A stretch of 64,000 bases of DNA from Rubrobacter xylanophilus DSM 9941 (GTDB lineage Bacteria > Actinomycetota > Rubrobacteria > Rubrobacterales > Rubrobacteraceae): NCBI RefSeq assembly GCF_000014185.1, contig NC_008148.1, positions 2,150,001 to 2,214,000 on the forward strand, read 5' to 3'. The notes under the pieces are model-generated. The model ran no database searches, was not told the DNA's origin, and worked only from the letters and a program-made list of their open reading frames with translations. Shown here piece after piece: positions 43,726 to 53,378 of this stretch. The position numbers and the translations under genes were made by a program. How positions within the stretch are numbered: position 1 is the stretch's first letter; each line of letters opens with the position of its first letter.

Positions 43726-46230
43726 CTACTCGGCCTTGACGACCTCCTTCGGCTGGGTGACCTTGATCGTCACGATCGACTCGTCCTCGCCGATCTCGTC
43801 GGCGCTCTTGTCGTTCGCCTCGATGGTCACCTTCGAGCCGTCAGGGATGTCCCCGCGGAGGATCATCTCGCTCATCGGGTCCTCTACCATCCGCTGCAGC
43901 ACCCGCTTGAGCGGCCGGGCGCCGAAGGCCGGGTCGTAGCCCTCCTCGGCCAGCTTGTCCAGCGCCTCGGGCGTGAACTCGAGGGTCACGTTACGCTCGG
44001 CCAGCTGCTCGCGCAGCCGCTTGACCTGGATCTCGATGATCTGCCGGACGTGCTCCCGCTCCAGCTTGTGGAAGACGATGATCTCGTCGATCCTGTTCAA
44101 AAGCTCCGGCCGGAAGATCTTCCTGAGCTCGCTGGTCACCCGGCTCTTCATCTCCTTGTAGGAGAGGCCCTCCTCGCCGGCACCGAAGCCGAGCGTCTTG
44201 GTCTTGTTGATGTGCTGGGCCCCCACGTTGGAGGTCATGATGAGGACCACGTTCTTGAAGTCCACCGTCCGGCCCTGGGCGTCGGTGAGCTGCCCGTCCT
44301 CAAGGATCTGCAGCAGGATGTTGAAGACGTCCGGGTGGGCCTTCTCTATCTCGTCGAAGAGCACCACCGAGTACGGGCGCCGCCGCACCTGTTCGGTGAG
44401 CTGCCCGCCCTCGTCGTAGCCCACGTAGCCGGGAGGCGATCCCACAAGCCGGCTGACGGTGTGACGCTCCATGTACTCGGACATGTCGAGCCGGATCATC
44501 GCGTCCTGATCGCCGAAGAGGTACTCGGCGAGGGTGCGGGCGAGCTCGGTCTTGCCCACGCCGGTGGGCCCGAGGAAGACGAACGAGCCGCTCGGCCGGT
44601 TCGGGTCCTTGAGCCCCGCCATCGTGCGGCGGATGGAGCGGCTTACGGCCTTTATGGCCTCGTCCTGCCCGACCACCCGGCCGTGCAGCGCCTCCTCCAT
44701 CTTCAGCAGCCGCGCCGACTCCTCCTCGGTCAGCTTCCTGACCGGGATGCCGGTCCACATGGAGACGATCTCGGCGATCTCGTTCTCCCCGATGGAGACC
44801 CGACGCTGCTCCTCGCCCTTGCCCTCGCGCCACTGGCGCTCCAGCTCGCGCTTGCGCAGGGCCAGCTTCTTCTCCGAGTCGCGCAGCCGGGCCGCCTCCT
44901 CGTACTCCTGGCTGTCGATCGCGGCCTCCTTCCGGCGCCGGACCTCGGCCAGCTCGTCGTCGATCTCCTTGTAGTACGGCGGCTGGGACATGGTCTTGAT
45001 CTTCATCTTGGAGGCCGCCTCGTCCACCAAATCTATGGCCTTGTCCGGCAGGAAGCGGTCGGAGATGTACCGGTCGCCCAGCCGCGAGGCCGCCCGCAGC
45101 GCCTCGTCGGTTATCTCGATCTTGTGGTGCTCCTCGTAGCGCTCCCTGAGGCCCTTGAGGATGAGCTCGGTCTCCTCGACCGTGGGCTCCCCGACCTGGA
45201 TGGTCTGGAAGCGCCGCTCGAGCGCCTTGTCCTTCTCCACGTACTTCCGGTACTCGTCGATGGTGGTCGCGCCGATGACTTGGATCTCACCGCGCGCCAG
45301 CGCCGGCTTGAGGATGGATGCGGCGTCTATGGCGCCCTCGGCGGCACCCGCACCGACGAGGTTGTGGATCTCGTCGATGAACAGGATGATGTCGCCGTGG
45401 TCGATGATCTCCTTCATGATCTTCTTGAGGCGCTCCTCGAACTCGCCCCGGTACTTGGAGCCGGCGACCAGCGCCCCGAGGTCGAGCGTGTAGACCTCCT
45501 TGTCGGCGAGGATCTCGGGCACCCGGCCCGCGGCGATCTCGTTTGCCAGCCCCTCGACGATGGCGGTCTTGCCGACCCCCGGCTCGCCGATGATGACGGG
45601 GTTGTTCTTGGTGCGCCGCACGAGGATCTGCATGATCCTCTCTATCTCCTGGGTCCGGCCGATGACCGGGTCGAGCTTGCCCTCCTCGGCCAGCGCAGTG
45701 AGGTTGCGCCCGTACTGGTCGAGCTGGCGGGTCTTGGGCCGCTTGCCCTCGACGCCGCCGCGCGCGGAGGCCTCGGCCCGCCCGCGCTGCGTCCGGCCGC
45801 CGCCGAGCCGCCGCACGACCTCGCGCCGCACCTTGTCCGGGTCGACGTCGAGGTTGGACAGAACGCGGGCCGCAACGCCCTCGCTCTCGCGCACCAGCCC
45901 GAGCAGGATGTGCTCGGTGCCTATGTAGTTGTGCCCGAGCTGCAGCGCCTCCCGGAGCGCCAGCTCCAGAACCTTCTTGGAGCGCGGGGTGAACGGGGCC
46001 TGGCTGCCGGAGCCCTCCTCGCCGTAGCCGACGATGCTCTCCACCTGCTCGCGCACGTCGTCGAGCGTGACGCCGAGGTGGTTGAGCGCCTGGGCCGCCA
46101 CCCCGTCCTCCTCGCGCAGCAGACCGAGCAGCAGGTGCTCGGTGCCTATGTAGTTGTGGTTGAAGTGCCGGGCCTCCTCCTGCGCAAGGACGACGACCTT
46201 GCGGGCCCTCTCGGTGAATCTCTCAAACAT
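43726..46230 (-). CDS. clpC: ATP-dependent Clp protease ATPase subunit ClpC
   Basis: 834 aa. Two N-terminal Clp-N repeats ([20 protein letters not shown] and [20 protein letters not shown]), AAA-1 Walker A GEPGVGKT, a central UVR-like segment ([20 protein letters not shown]), AAA-2 Walker A GPTGVGKT, and the LGFG ClpP-docking loop ([10 protein letters not shown]). Unfoldase of the ClpCP protease. AGGAGG lies 8 bp before the ATG. The ctsR-mcsA-mcsB genes that precede clpC in Bacillus are missing. Confidence 0.97.
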   Translation of the reverse strand: MFERFTERARKVVVLAQEEARHFNHNYIGTEHLLLGLLREEDGVAAQALNHLGVTLDDVREQVESIVGYGEEGSGSQAPFTPRSKKVLELALREALQLGHNYIGTEHILLGLVRESEGVAARVLSNLDVDPDKVRREVVRRLGGGRTQRGRAEASARGGVEGKRPKTRQLDQYGRNLTALAEEGKLDPVIGRTQEIERIMQILVRRTKNNPVIIGEPGVGKTAIVEGLANEIAAGRVPEILADKEVYTLDLGALVAGSKYRGEFEERLKKIMKEIIDHGDIILFIDEIHNLVGAGAAEGAIDAASILKPALARGEIQVIGATTIDEYRKYVEKDKALERRFQTIQVGEPTVEETELILKGLRERYEEHHKIEITDEALRAASRLGDRYISDRFLPDKAIDLVDEAASKMKIKTMSQPPYYKEIDDELAEVRRRKEAAIDSQEYEEAARLRDSEKKLALRKRELERQWREGKGEEQRRVSIGENEIAEIVSMWTGIPVRKLTEEESARLLKMEEALHGRVVGQDEAIKAVSRSIRRTMAGLKDPNRPSGSFVFLGPTGVGKTELARTLAEYLFGDQDAMIRLDMSEYMERHTVSRLVGSPPGYVGYDEGGQLTEQVRRRPYSVVLFDEIEKAHPDVFNILLQILEDGQLTDAQGRTVDFKNVVLIMTSNVGAQHINKTKTLGFGAGEEGLSYKEMKSRVTSELRKIFRPELLNRIDEIIVFHKLEREHVRQIIEIQVKRLREQLAERNVTLEFTPEALDKLAEEGYDPAFGARPLKRVLQRMVEDPMSEMILRGDIPDGSKVTIEANDKSADEIGEDESIVTIKVTQPKEVVKAE

Positions 46231-46613
46231 CAGCGGAAGCCTCCTCCGTCCCGAGGTCTCTCTCCTCTAGGTCCGCCTCGGATCAGACATCGTCCCGGTA
46301 TGCTCTCTATACGGTTCTGTGATACGTACGGTTCAGAAACGGATAGCCACAAAACCAACTGCCAAACACCTCTCTCTAGCCTGCCGCTCGCCCCTGAGTA
46401 TACTAGGTTCGCCCGCGAAAGAAGGTGGGTCCGGAGGCGCCCGGACCGCTTTGCGCTCTCAGCGCTACGCCCCGTCGGACCCCCGCGCCCGCCGCCTCTC
46501 CCACGGGTGACCGCGCTCCCATCCGGCCCATATTATCCCCCACGGAAAGCTCCTCTACATCGTCCGTTTGCTGTATTTTACCCCCGCGAGGACGGCCTCC
46601 TCTGTGTCCCGGC
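46231..46613. other. Intergenic region between lysS and clpC
   Basis: 383 bp without a convincing gene. It should hold the end of the lysS transcript and the clpC promoter. A 7-bp hairpin (GGTCCGG / CCGGACC, 46428-46447) followed by CACCTTCTTT on the minus strand is a weak terminator candidate. TATACT at 46397-46402 and TATAGA near 46306-46311 are possible -10 elements, but neither has a clear -35. I see no CtsR heptad repeats, HAIR (HspR) box or CIRCE element. Confidence 0.5.
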
Positions 46614-48092
46614 CTACAGGGAGCGGGCCCCGGCCCGGAGCCGCTCCCGGACGGTCTCCACGGAGAGCGCCGCGATGAAGGGCCCGGCCTTGGGGCCGCT
46701 CTTTTTGCCGAGTAGCACGCGGTACAGCGCGGCGAAGGCCCTCTTGGACTTCAAGCCCCGCTCGTGGGCCGTCTCGTAGAGCAGGTCCTGGATCTCCTCG
46801 GGCCCCATGCCCTCCTCGAGCCTCTCCGAGAGCGCCGCGAGGTACAGGCGCTGGTCCTCCTCCAGCCGCTCCATCTCCTCCCGGGACTCCTCGGGGGACA
46901 GCAGCCTGAACCGCACGGGCTCCGGGGCCCACCTCTGGGCCCAGTTGCGGGCGTAGCCCAGCTCCCGCGCCAGCTTCTCCCGGTCCTCGGCGGCCCGCCC
47001 GTACCCGCCGCGCCGCAGCATCTCCGCGGCGAGCTCCACGTCGTCGCCCACGGTCTGGGCCACCGTGGCCAGGTGGCTGAAGGGGACGGGCCGGTCCTCC
47101 GTCTCCGAGCGGTACTCGTCCATAAAGCGCGGGAAGCCGCCCTCCAGGTCCAGGTCGGCCCGGCGCGAGGGGTCGCGCCCCAGCACCATCCTGCGCAGCG
47201 CGTCGGGCGGCATGATGCGGAGCAGGTCCTTCGGCAGCACCACTATGCCCCGCGAGCTGCTCATGTCGCCCCGGCCCTTGAGCCCGATCCACTCGTACTC
47301 GTAGCGCCCCGGCACCGGGTAGCGGAAGACCTCCCGCGCCATCCGGTCGGCGGTGTCGGTGGAGCCGCCCCGGCTGGTGTGGTCCTTCCCGAAGGGCTCG
47401 AAGGTAACCCCGAGCGCCTTCCAGCGGGCGGCGAGCTCCACCCGCCAGCCGAGCTTGCCCTCCCCCTTCGAGTAGTCGGCGACCCCCTCGTTGCCCTCCC
47501 GGTCCACAAAGCGGACCTTGCTCTCCTCGGGTAGGTGCTCGACGACCCGGTTGCCGGTGAGGTCCCCGGAGGCCGCCCGGGGCAGGTACGGGGACCAGCC
47601 CTCGGGCATCCTCCGCCCCGTCACCTCCTGCATGATGCGCCGCAGCTCCTCGGTGTGCTCTATCGCCTCCCGGGTCACCTCCGTGTACACCCCGCCCTCG
47701 TAGAGCTCGTGCGATCGGAGCACCTCCACCTCCATCCCCATCTCCTCGAGCGCCTCCTCGAACGGGGCGAGAAAGTGCTCGGCGTAGGAGGGATGGCACC
47801 CCTCGGGGTCGGGGATGTGCGAGAGGCTGTGCCCCATGTACCGCCCGAAGCTCTCCGGGATGCCCGGCGCGACCTTCCGCAGCGGGTCTATGGTGTCCGC
47901 GTGGAAGACAAAGCGGACCTCCTCGCCGCGGGCCCGGAGGGCGTTCGCCACAGCCTCGGCCACCAGCACCTCCCGCAGGTTGCCCGCGTGGATGTGCCCG
48001 GAGGTGCTGATGCCGGAGACGACCACGTGCGGGCCCTCGCCGAGGCCCTCGGCGACCTGCTCGGCCCACTCGGGGATGGCGTTGCTCCTCAT
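46614..48092 (-). CDS. lysK: Lysyl-tRNA synthetase, class I (archaeal type)
   Basis: 492 aa. Class I Rossmann-fold synthetase, not the usual bacterial class II LysS: HIGH-like HIHAGN at residues 33-38 in VVVSGISTSGHIHAGN, and KMSKS-like MSSSRG at 277-282 (GRGDMSSSRGIVVLPKDLLR). No class II motifs 1-3 are present. FGKDHTSRGGSTDTADRMAR is also typical of LysRS1. This form occurs in archaea, alpha-proteobacteria, spirochaetes and scattered other bacteria. Follows greA by 40 bp. Confidence 0.93.
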   Translation of the reverse strand: MRSNAIPEWAEQVAEGLGEGPHVVVSGISTSGHIHAGNLREVLVAEAVANALRARGEEVRFVFHADTIDPLRKVAPGIPESFGRYMGHSLSHIPDPEGCHPSYAEHFLAPFEEALEEMGMEVEVLRSHELYEGGVYTEVTREAIEHTEELRRIMQEVTGRRMPEGWSPYLPRAASGDLTGNRVVEHLPEESKVRFVDREGNEGVADYSKGEGKLGWRVELAARWKALGVTFEPFGKDHTSRGGSTDTADRMAREVFRYPVPGRYEYEWIGLKGRGDMSSSRGIVVLPKDLLRIMPPDALRRMVLGRDPSRRADLDLEGGFPRFMDEYRSETEDRPVPFSHLATVAQTVGDDVELAAEMLRRGGYGRAAEDREKLARELGYARNWAQRWAPEPVRFRLLSPEESREEMERLEEDQRLYLAALSERLEEGMGPEEIQDLLYETAHERGLKSKRAFAALYRVLLGKKSGPKAGPFIAALSVETVRERLRAGARSL

Positions 48093-48132
48093 GGCGGCCC
48101 CCTGAGAACCCGTCTTGCGGGGCGAGGGACGG

Positions 48133-48624
48133 CTAGCTCGCCGCCTCGACGCTCACGATCTCGTACTCCGTCGCCCCCCGCGGGGTGGACACCCTGACCT
48201 TCTCCCCCACCCGGCGCCTCAGCAGCGCCTTGCCCACGGGCGAGGCGTGCGAGAGCTTGCCGCTGGCGGGGTCGGCCTCGTTGGCGCCGACGATCTGGAA
48301 GGTGCGCTCCCTGCCGTCGCCGACCACGCGCAGGGTGACCCGCGTGCCCAGATCGACCGCCCCCTCCTCCGCCGAGGAGGCGGGGTCCACGATCTTGGCG
48401 TTGCGCAGGCGCCGCTGCAGCTCGCTGATCCTGCGCTCCAGCAGCCCCTGCTCGTTCTTGGCGTCGTCGTACTCCGAGTTCTCGGATATGTCCCCGAACT
48501 CCCTGGCCTGCCGGATGCGCTCCGCAACCTCCTTGCGCCGCACCTCCGTCAGGTACTTGAGCTCCTCCTGGAGCTTCGCGAAGCCTTCGGGGGTCATCAG
48601 TTCCTGGTTTCTGTCGGTAGTCAT
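48133..48624 (-). CDS. greA: Transcription elongation factor GreA
   Basis: 163 aa from the ATG at 48624. N-terminal coiled coil with the acidic tip (FGDISENSEYDDAKNEQGLL) that enters the RNAP secondary channel and stimulates transcript cleavage, and a C-terminal FKBP-like domain (GNEADPASGKLSHASPVGKA region). A 13-residue in-frame upstream extension would lie within the promoter, so it is rejected. The consensus promoter leaves a leader of only a few bases. Confidence 0.95.
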   Translation of the reverse strand: MTTDRNQELMTPEGFAKLQEELKYLTEVRRKEVAERIRQAREFGDISENSEYDDAKNEQGLLERRISELQRRLRNAKIVDPASSAEEGAVDLGTRVTLRVVGDGRERTFQIVGANEADPASGKLSHASPVGKALLRRRVGEKVRVSTPRGATEYEIVSVEAAS

Positions 48625-48634
48625 GAGCGGCGAG

Positions 48635-48663
48635 ATTATACGGGCCCCCTCCGAGGGTGTCAA
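48635..48663 (-). promoter_or_regulatory. Consensus promoter of greA-lysS, leaderless arrangement
   Basis: TTGACA (48658-48663), 17-bp spacer, TATAAT (48635-48640) on the minus strand, matching the sigma70 consensus exactly. Only 10 bases separate the -10 box from the greA ATG, predicting a 5' UTR of about 3-5 nt and no Shine-Dalgarno sequence. Confidence 0.88.
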
Positions 48664-48694
48664 CGAGCACGAACGCCTGTTTTGCCGGGCTTTT

Positions 48695-49483
48695 TCAGCG
48701 GGCCCGCGAGGCGTTGAGGGCGTAGAGCACCTGCAGGCCCTTGAGCGTGAGGTCCGGGTCGAGCACCTCTATCTCCCTGCAGTAGCGGGAGATGACCGGC
48801 GAGAGCCCCCCGGTGGCCACCACGCGCAGCCCCTCGGTCTCCCCCTCGGCGGCGAGCTCCTCCTTGAAGCGCCGGATGAGGGCGTCGATGGCCCCGGCGT
48901 AGCCGTAGATGAAGCCGCTGCGGATGGAGTCCGGGGTGTTGGTGGCGATGGCGCGGGGCGGCTCCTCCTCCAGGTCCACCCGCGGGAGCTTCGCGGTCCG
49001 CGAGGCGAGGGCGTCCATGGAGACGTACAGGCCGGGGAGGATGGCCCCGCCGCGGTAGGCCCCCCCGGCGTCCACGGCGCACACGGTGGTGGCGGTCCCC
49101 GAGTCGGCGATGATGGCGGGAGCCCCGTAGTAGCGGCGGGCGGCGACCGCGTTGACGAGCCTGTCGGCCCCCACGGCCGAGGGGTCGTCGTAGCGGTTCT
49201 CCATCCCGAGGTCCATCTCCGGCCCCACGGCGTAGAAGGGGACCTGCAGGATGTCCGCGGCGAGGTGCCGGTAGGTCCCGGTGAGGTCGGGGACGACGCT
49301 GGAGACGATCATGGCGTCGGCGTCCTCGAGGCTCAGGCCCCGCAGGGCGAACAGGGCGGCGCAGGCGGCCCCGACCTCGTCGGGCGAGCGGTAGGGCTCG
49401 GTGGTCATCCGCCAGCTGGCCCTCAGCCGCTCCCCCTCGAAGTACCCCAGCACGGTCTGGGTGTTCCCTATATCCACCGCCAT
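48695..49483 (-). CDS. coaX: Type III pantothenate kinase
   Basis: 262 aa from the ATG at 49483, which overlaps the folK stop (TGATG); a TTG two codons earlier is possible. First step of CoA synthesis. ASKHA fold: MAVDIGNTQTVLGYFEGERL (phosphate 1), VGADRLVNAVAARRYYGAPA and IIADSGTATTVCAVD (phosphate 2), GGAILPGLYVSMDALA. A GGAG lies 8 bp before the ATG. Confidence 0.94.
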   Translation of the reverse strand: MAVDIGNTQTVLGYFEGERLRASWRMTTEPYRSPDEVGAACAALFALRGLSLEDADAMIVSSVVPDLTGTYRHLAADILQVPFYAVGPEMDLGMENRYDDPSAVGADRLVNAVAARRYYGAPAIIADSGTATTVCAVDAGGAYRGGAILPGLYVSMDALASRTAKLPRVDLEEEPPRAIATNTPDSIRSGFIYGYAGAIDALIRRFKEELAAEGETEGLRVVATGGLSPVISRYCREIEVLDPDLTLKGLQVLYALNASRAR

Positions 49484-49980
49484 CAGCAAGGCTCCAAGAC
49501 CTCCCCTGACGCTCGCACTCCCTTGAGGTCCGCACCCTCCAGCAGCCGGGAGACGGCCCCGCGCCCGGGAATATACAGCCCAGGGTCGAGGTCCGCGAGG
49601 CAGCGGAGGTTGAAGGCCCGGACCACGCCGGGGTGCGGGACGGCGAGCTCCGGGTGCTCCAGGCGCTCCTCCCCGAAGAGGAGGACGTCTATGTCCAGGG
49701 TGCGCGGCGCCTTCTCCCCCTTCCCCTCCCGGCCGAGCGCCGCCTCCACCCCCTGGCAGTACCGCAGCAGCTCCAGCGGCCCCAGCCCGCACCGCAGCTC
49801 GACCGCGCAGTTGAGGTAGGCCGGCTGCTCCCCCTCGACCTCCACCGGGTCGGTCTCGTAGACGGGCGAGACGGCGACGACCTCGAGGCGCGGCCCGCGG
49901 CGCAGGGCGCGCACCGCCGCCCGCAGGTAGCCGGCCCGGTCGCCGAGGTTGCTCCCGAGGCCGAGAAAGACCCGCCTCAC
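49483..49980 (-). CDS. folK: 2-amino-4-hydroxy-6-hydroxymethyldihydropteridine diphosphokinase
   Basis: 165 aa HPPK of folate synthesis. FLGLGSNLGDRAGYLRAAVR at the N-terminus, VSPVYETDPVEVEGEQPAYL, and the metal-binding RTLDIDVLLFGEERLEHPEL. Follows folP; the folB aldolase gene that often lies between them is absent. Confidence 0.96.
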   Translation of the reverse strand: MRRVFLGLGSNLGDRAGYLRAAVRALRRGPRLEVVAVSPVYETDPVEVEGEQPAYLNCAVELRCGLGPLELLRYCQGVEAALGREGKGEKAPRTLDIDVLLFGEERLEHPELAVPHPGVVRAFNLRCLADLDPGLYIPGRGAVSRLLEGADLKGVRASGEVLEPC

Positions 49981-49990
49981 GGCGCAGCCC

Positions 49991-50845
49991 TCAGGGCGAG
50001 GAGACCTCCTCCACCGCGGCCGCGACCCGCAGGGCCTCCCGGTTGGCCCGCACGTCGTGCACCCGGAAGGCGAAGGCCCCCCGCCCGTAGGCGAGGACGC
50101 TCGTGGCCACCGTGCCGAAGACGCGCTCCTTCGGGCTCTGCGCGCCCGTGATCTTCCCGAGAAACCCCTTGCGGGAGGTGCCCACGAGGACCGGGAACCC
50201 CACCCCCGCTATGGCGTCCAGGCGGCCGAGGAGAGCGAGGTTGTGCTCCAGGGTCTTCCCGAAGCCTATGCCGGGGTCGAGCAGGATGCACCCGGGGTCC
50301 ACCCCGGCGGCCACGGCCGCCTCGGCCCGCCCGGCGAGGAACTCCCGCACCTCCCCGACCACGTCCTCGTAGCGGGGGTCGCGCTGCATGGTCTTGGGGG
50401 TCCCCCGCATGTGCATCAGGACCACCCCGCACCCGGCCTCCGCCACGAGCCGCGCCATGCGGGGGTCGCCGCGCAGCGCGGTTATGTCGTTGACCATCAG
50501 CGCGCCGGCCTCGAGGGCGGCCTCGGCCGTCTCCGAGCGGTAGGTGTCCACGGAGACGACCGCCTCCGGGCGCTCGGCCAGGATCTCGCGGATAGCCGGC
50601 ACCACCCGCCGGATCTCCTCGCCGACCGGGACCGGGTCAGCCCCCGGGCGGGTGGACTCCCCGCCAACGTCTATGACGTCCGCGCCCTCCTCCAGCAGCC
50701 GCAGCGCCCGCTCCGCCGCCCGCTCCGCGGAGAACGCCTCCCCGGCGTCGGAGAAGGAGTCCGGTGTGACGTTCACGATGCCCATGAGGACGGGCCGGGG
50801 ACCCAGCCTCCGGTCCCCGGCCCGCACCGTCCCGGTATGCGCCAC
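49991..50845 (-). CDS. folP: Dihydropteroate synthase
   Basis: 284 aa. Condenses DHPP with p-aminobenzoate; the sulfonamide target. TIM-barrel motifs GIVNVTPDSFSDAGEAF, DVGGESTRPGADPVPVGEEI and LDPGIGFGKTLEHNLALLGR. GTG start 3 bp after the ftsH stop. Confidence 0.97.
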   Translation of the reverse strand: MAHTGTVRAGDRRLGPRPVLMGIVNVTPDSFSDAGEAFSAERAAERALRLLEEGADVIDVGGESTRPGADPVPVGEEIRRVVPAIREILAERPEAVVSVDTYRSETAEAALEAGALMVNDITALRGDPRMARLVAEAGCGVVLMHMRGTPKTMQRDPRYEDVVGEVREFLAGRAEAAVAAGVDPGCILLDPGIGFGKTLEHNLALLGRLDAIAGVGFPVLVGTSRKGFLGKITGAQSPKERVFGTVATSVLAYGRGAFAFRVHDVRANREALRVAAAVEEVSSP

Positions 50846-50848
50846 CGC

Positions 50849-52732
50849 CTAGTCCTGGCGGCCGTTGCGGGAGCCGCTCCCGAGCTTCTCGACGCCCGTG
50901 CGGTCCACCGCGTACTCCTCCACCAGCCGGCGCAGGTGCTCGGCGTCGACGGTTTCGTACTCGATGAGGTCAGAGGCAAGCTTCTCCAGCAGCCGCCGGT
51001 TGCGCACCAGCAGATCCTCCGCGGTGTCGTAGGCCTCGTCCACCAGCCGTCTTATCTCCTTGTCTATCTGGAAGGCGATCTCGTCGGAGTAGTCGGGCTG
51101 GGCGTGCAGGTCGCGCCCCATGAACACCTGCCCGTCGTGCTGGCCAAGCGCTATGAGCCCCAGCTTCTCGCTCATCCCGTAGCGGGTGACCATCTGCCGG
51201 GCAACCTTGGTGGCCCGCTCTATGTCGTTTGAGGCGCCGGTGGTGATCTCCTCAAAGACCACCCGCTCGGCCGCCCTGCCCCCCAGCATGTAGGAGAGCT
51301 GGGCCATCAGCTGCGCCCGGCTCATCATGAAGCGGTCTTCCTCCGGCAGGCTCATGGTCACCCCAAGGGCCTGCCCTCTCGGGATGATGGTCACCTTGTG
51401 CACGGGGTCGGCCTCGGGCAGGAGCGCCCCCACTATGGCGTGGCCCGCCTCGTGGTAGGCGGTGATCTCCTTCTCCTTCTCGCTTATCAGGCGGGTCTTG
51501 CGCTCGGGACCGGCAATGACCCGGTCTATGGCCTCCTCCATCTCGGCCATCTCGATCTGCTCTTTGTTGTGCCGCGCAGCAAGCAGCGCCGCCTCGTTGA
51601 CCAGGTTGGCAAGGTCCGCCCCCGTGAAGCCCGGCGTGCCCCTGGCTATGGTCTCTATGTCCACGTCCTCCCCAAGCGGCTTGCCCCGGGTGTGGACCTT
51701 GAGGATCTTGATCCTGCCCGGAAGATCGGGCCGGTCGACCACTATCTGCCGGTCAAAGCGCCCGGGCCTCAAGAGCGCCGGGTCGAGGATGTCGGGGCGG
51801 TTTGTGGCGGCGAGCATGATGATCCCGCTCTTTGAGTCAAAGCCGTCCATCTCCACCAACAGCTGGTTCAGGGTCTGCTCCCGCTCGTCGTGGCCGCCGC
51901 CAAGCCCAGCCCCCCTCTGGCGCCCCACCGCGTCTATCTCGTCCACAAAGATGATGCACGGGCTGTTCTGCTTGGCCTGCTCGAAGAGGTCGCGCACCCT
52001 CGAGGCCCCAACCCCAACGAACATCTCCACAAAGTCAGAGCCCGAAATGGAGAAGAACGGTACCCCCGCCTCCCCGGCCACCGCCCGCGCAAGCAAGGTC
52101 TTGCCCGTCCCCGGAGGCCCCACCAGGAGCGCCCCCTTCGGTATCCTGGCCCCCAGCTTCTGGAATTTCTGCGGGTTCTCCAGAAACTCCTTTATCTCGG
52201 TGAGCTCCTGCACCGCCTCGTCCGCCCCCGCAACGTCGGCGAAGGTCACCTTGGGCTGGTCCTTGGTCATCCTGCGCGCCCGGCTCTTGCCGAAGCTCAT
52301 AACCCGGTTGCCCCCGCCCTGCATGGAGCTCATGAAGAGCAGGAAGAACAGGATGATCAGGAGTATGGGCCCGAGCGTGCCGAGCAGGGTCAGCCAGAAG
52401 CCGGTGTTCTGCGGGTCGGTGGTGAAGGGGATGTTGGCCTCGTTCAGCACCCGGGCTATGTCGTAGTACTCGGGGTAGGAGTACTCGAAGCGCTGCCCGT
52501 TCTTGAGGGTCCCCTCGACCGTCTGGTCTTCGTCCCGGACCACCAGGGCCCCCTCCTGGCCCTGCGGGATGTCGGTCTTTATCTGGTTGTTCTCTATGGC
52601 CCTCTGGAACTCCTGCGAGTTGAGCTTCTCGACGTCCGGGTTGCCCGCGGAGAGGAAACGCACCAGGATCACCGCGAACACCAGGAGGACGATGAAGTAC
52701 AGCAACCCGCCGTTTCTCAGGATTCTGCCCAA
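50849..52732 (-). CDS. ftsH: ATP-dependent zinc metalloprotease FtsH
   Basis: 627 aa membrane-anchored AAA protease. Two transmembrane segments (about residues 8-26 and 112-132), Walker A GPPGTGKT, Walker [19 protein letters not shown] region [19 protein letters not shown], and the zinc site HEAGH in [20 protein letters not shown]. Degrades misassembled membrane proteins. In B. subtilis it also follows tilS-hpt. Confidence 0.98.
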   Translation of the reverse strand: MGRILRNGGLLYFIVLLVFAVILVRFLSAGNPDVEKLNSQEFQRAIENNQIKTDIPQGQEGALVVRDEDQTVEGTLKNGQRFEYSYPEYYDIARVLNEANIPFTTDPQNTGFWLTLLGTLGPILLIILFFLLFMSSMQGGGNRVMSFGKSRARRMTKDQPKVTFADVAGADEAVQELTEIKEFLENPQKFQKLGARIPKGALLVGPPGTGKTLLARAVAGEAGVPFFSISGSDFVEMFVGVGASRVRDLFEQAKQNSPCIIFVDEIDAVGRQRGAGLGGGHDEREQTLNQLLVEMDGFDSKSGIIMLAATNRPDILDPALLRPGRFDRQIVVDRPDLPGRIKILKVHTRGKPLGEDVDIETIARGTPGFTGADLANLVNEAALLAARHNKEQIEMAEMEEAIDRVIAGPERKTRLISEKEKEITAYHEAGHAIVGALLPEADPVHKVTIIPRGQALGVTMSLPEEDRFMMSRAQLMAQLSYMLGGRAAERVVFEEITTGASNDIERATKVARQMVTRYGMSEKLGLIALGQHDGQVFMGRDLHAQPDYSDEIAFQIDKEIRRLVDEAYDTAEDLLVRNRRLLEKLASDLIEYETVDAEHLRRLVEEYAVDRTGVEKLGSGSRNGRQD

Positions 52733-52774
52733 CGGTCTTTACCTCTCGTGGTGAAATACGCTAAGGACGACCAG

Positions 52775-52780
52775 ATTATA
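52775..52780 (-). promoter_or_regulatory. -10-like TATAAT upstream of ftsH
   Basis: Consensus TATAAT on the minus strand in the 76-bp gap between hpt and ftsH, about 43 bases before the ftsH ATG. The -35 position (GCTCCC) does not match, so it may need an activator or another sigma factor. Confidence 0.4.
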
Positions 52781-52808
52781 CTACCCGCCGCCCCGCCGGG
52801 AGCGCCCC

Positions 52809-53378
52809 TCAGCTCGCCGCCCCGCCGAAGACCTCGGGCTTGAGGATGCAGATGTCGGGCAGGTTGCGGTAGCAGCCGGCGTAGTCGAGCCCGTAGCCGA
52901 CGACGAACTCGTCGGGGATCTCGAAGCCCAGGTACTTCACGTCGAGCTCGACCCGCCGGCGGGCGGGCTTGGAGAGGAGGGCGCAGATCTCCAGCGAGGC
53001 GGGCTTTCTGGCCAGCAGCGAGCGCCTGAGGTAGGAGAGGGTGAGCCCCGTGTCTATGATGTCCTCGACGATGAGCACGTGGCGGCCGCTTATGTCCTCC
53101 TCGAGGTCTTTGAGGATCCTGACCACCCCGCTCGAGGTGGTCCCCGCCCCGTAGGAGCTCACCTCCATGAAGTCGATCTCGCACGGCAGGTCGATCCTGC
53201 GCATCAGGTCGCCCATCACGATGACCGCGCCGCGCAGCACCCCCACGAGGAGCAGCCGCCGGTGCTCGCGGTAGTCGCGGGTGATCTGCTCCCCGAGATC
53301 CTTTACCTTCTGCTGGATCTCCTCGGAAGGGATGAGCACCTCCTGCACGTCGGGCATCATGCTGGACATCTCGCTCAA
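52809..53378 (-). CDS. hpt: Hypoxanthine-guanine phosphoribosyltransferase
   Basis: 189 aa purine-salvage PRTase. PRPP loop HVLIVEDIIDTGLTLSYLRR; also LLLVGVLRGAVIVMGDLMRR and FVVGYGLDYAGCYRNLPDIC. The TTG start overlaps the tilS stop (TTGA). In Firmicutes TilS-HprT pairs are functionally linked to FtsH expression. Confidence 0.96.
   Translation of the reverse strand: MSEMSSMMPDVQEVLIPSEEIQQKVKDLGEQITRDYREHRRLLLVGVLRGAVIVMGDLMRRIDLPCEIDFMEVSSYGAGTTSSGVVRILKDLEEDISGRHVLIVEDIIDTGLTLSYLRRSLLARKPASLEICALLSKPARRRVELDVKYLGFEIPDEFVVGYGLDYAGCYRNLPDICILKPEVFGGAAS

Noticed and set aside
42910-46779. 1289-codon plus-strand open frame opposite radA and clpC
   Set aside because: It is the antisense of well-supported genes; high GC removes stop codons. 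The predicted protein is Leu/His/Val-rich with no recognisable domain.
48664-48694. Terminator after coaX (GCGGGCCCGC followed by AAAAAGCCCGGC)
   Set aside because: The stem does not pair well and the T-run is on the wrong side for the minus strand.
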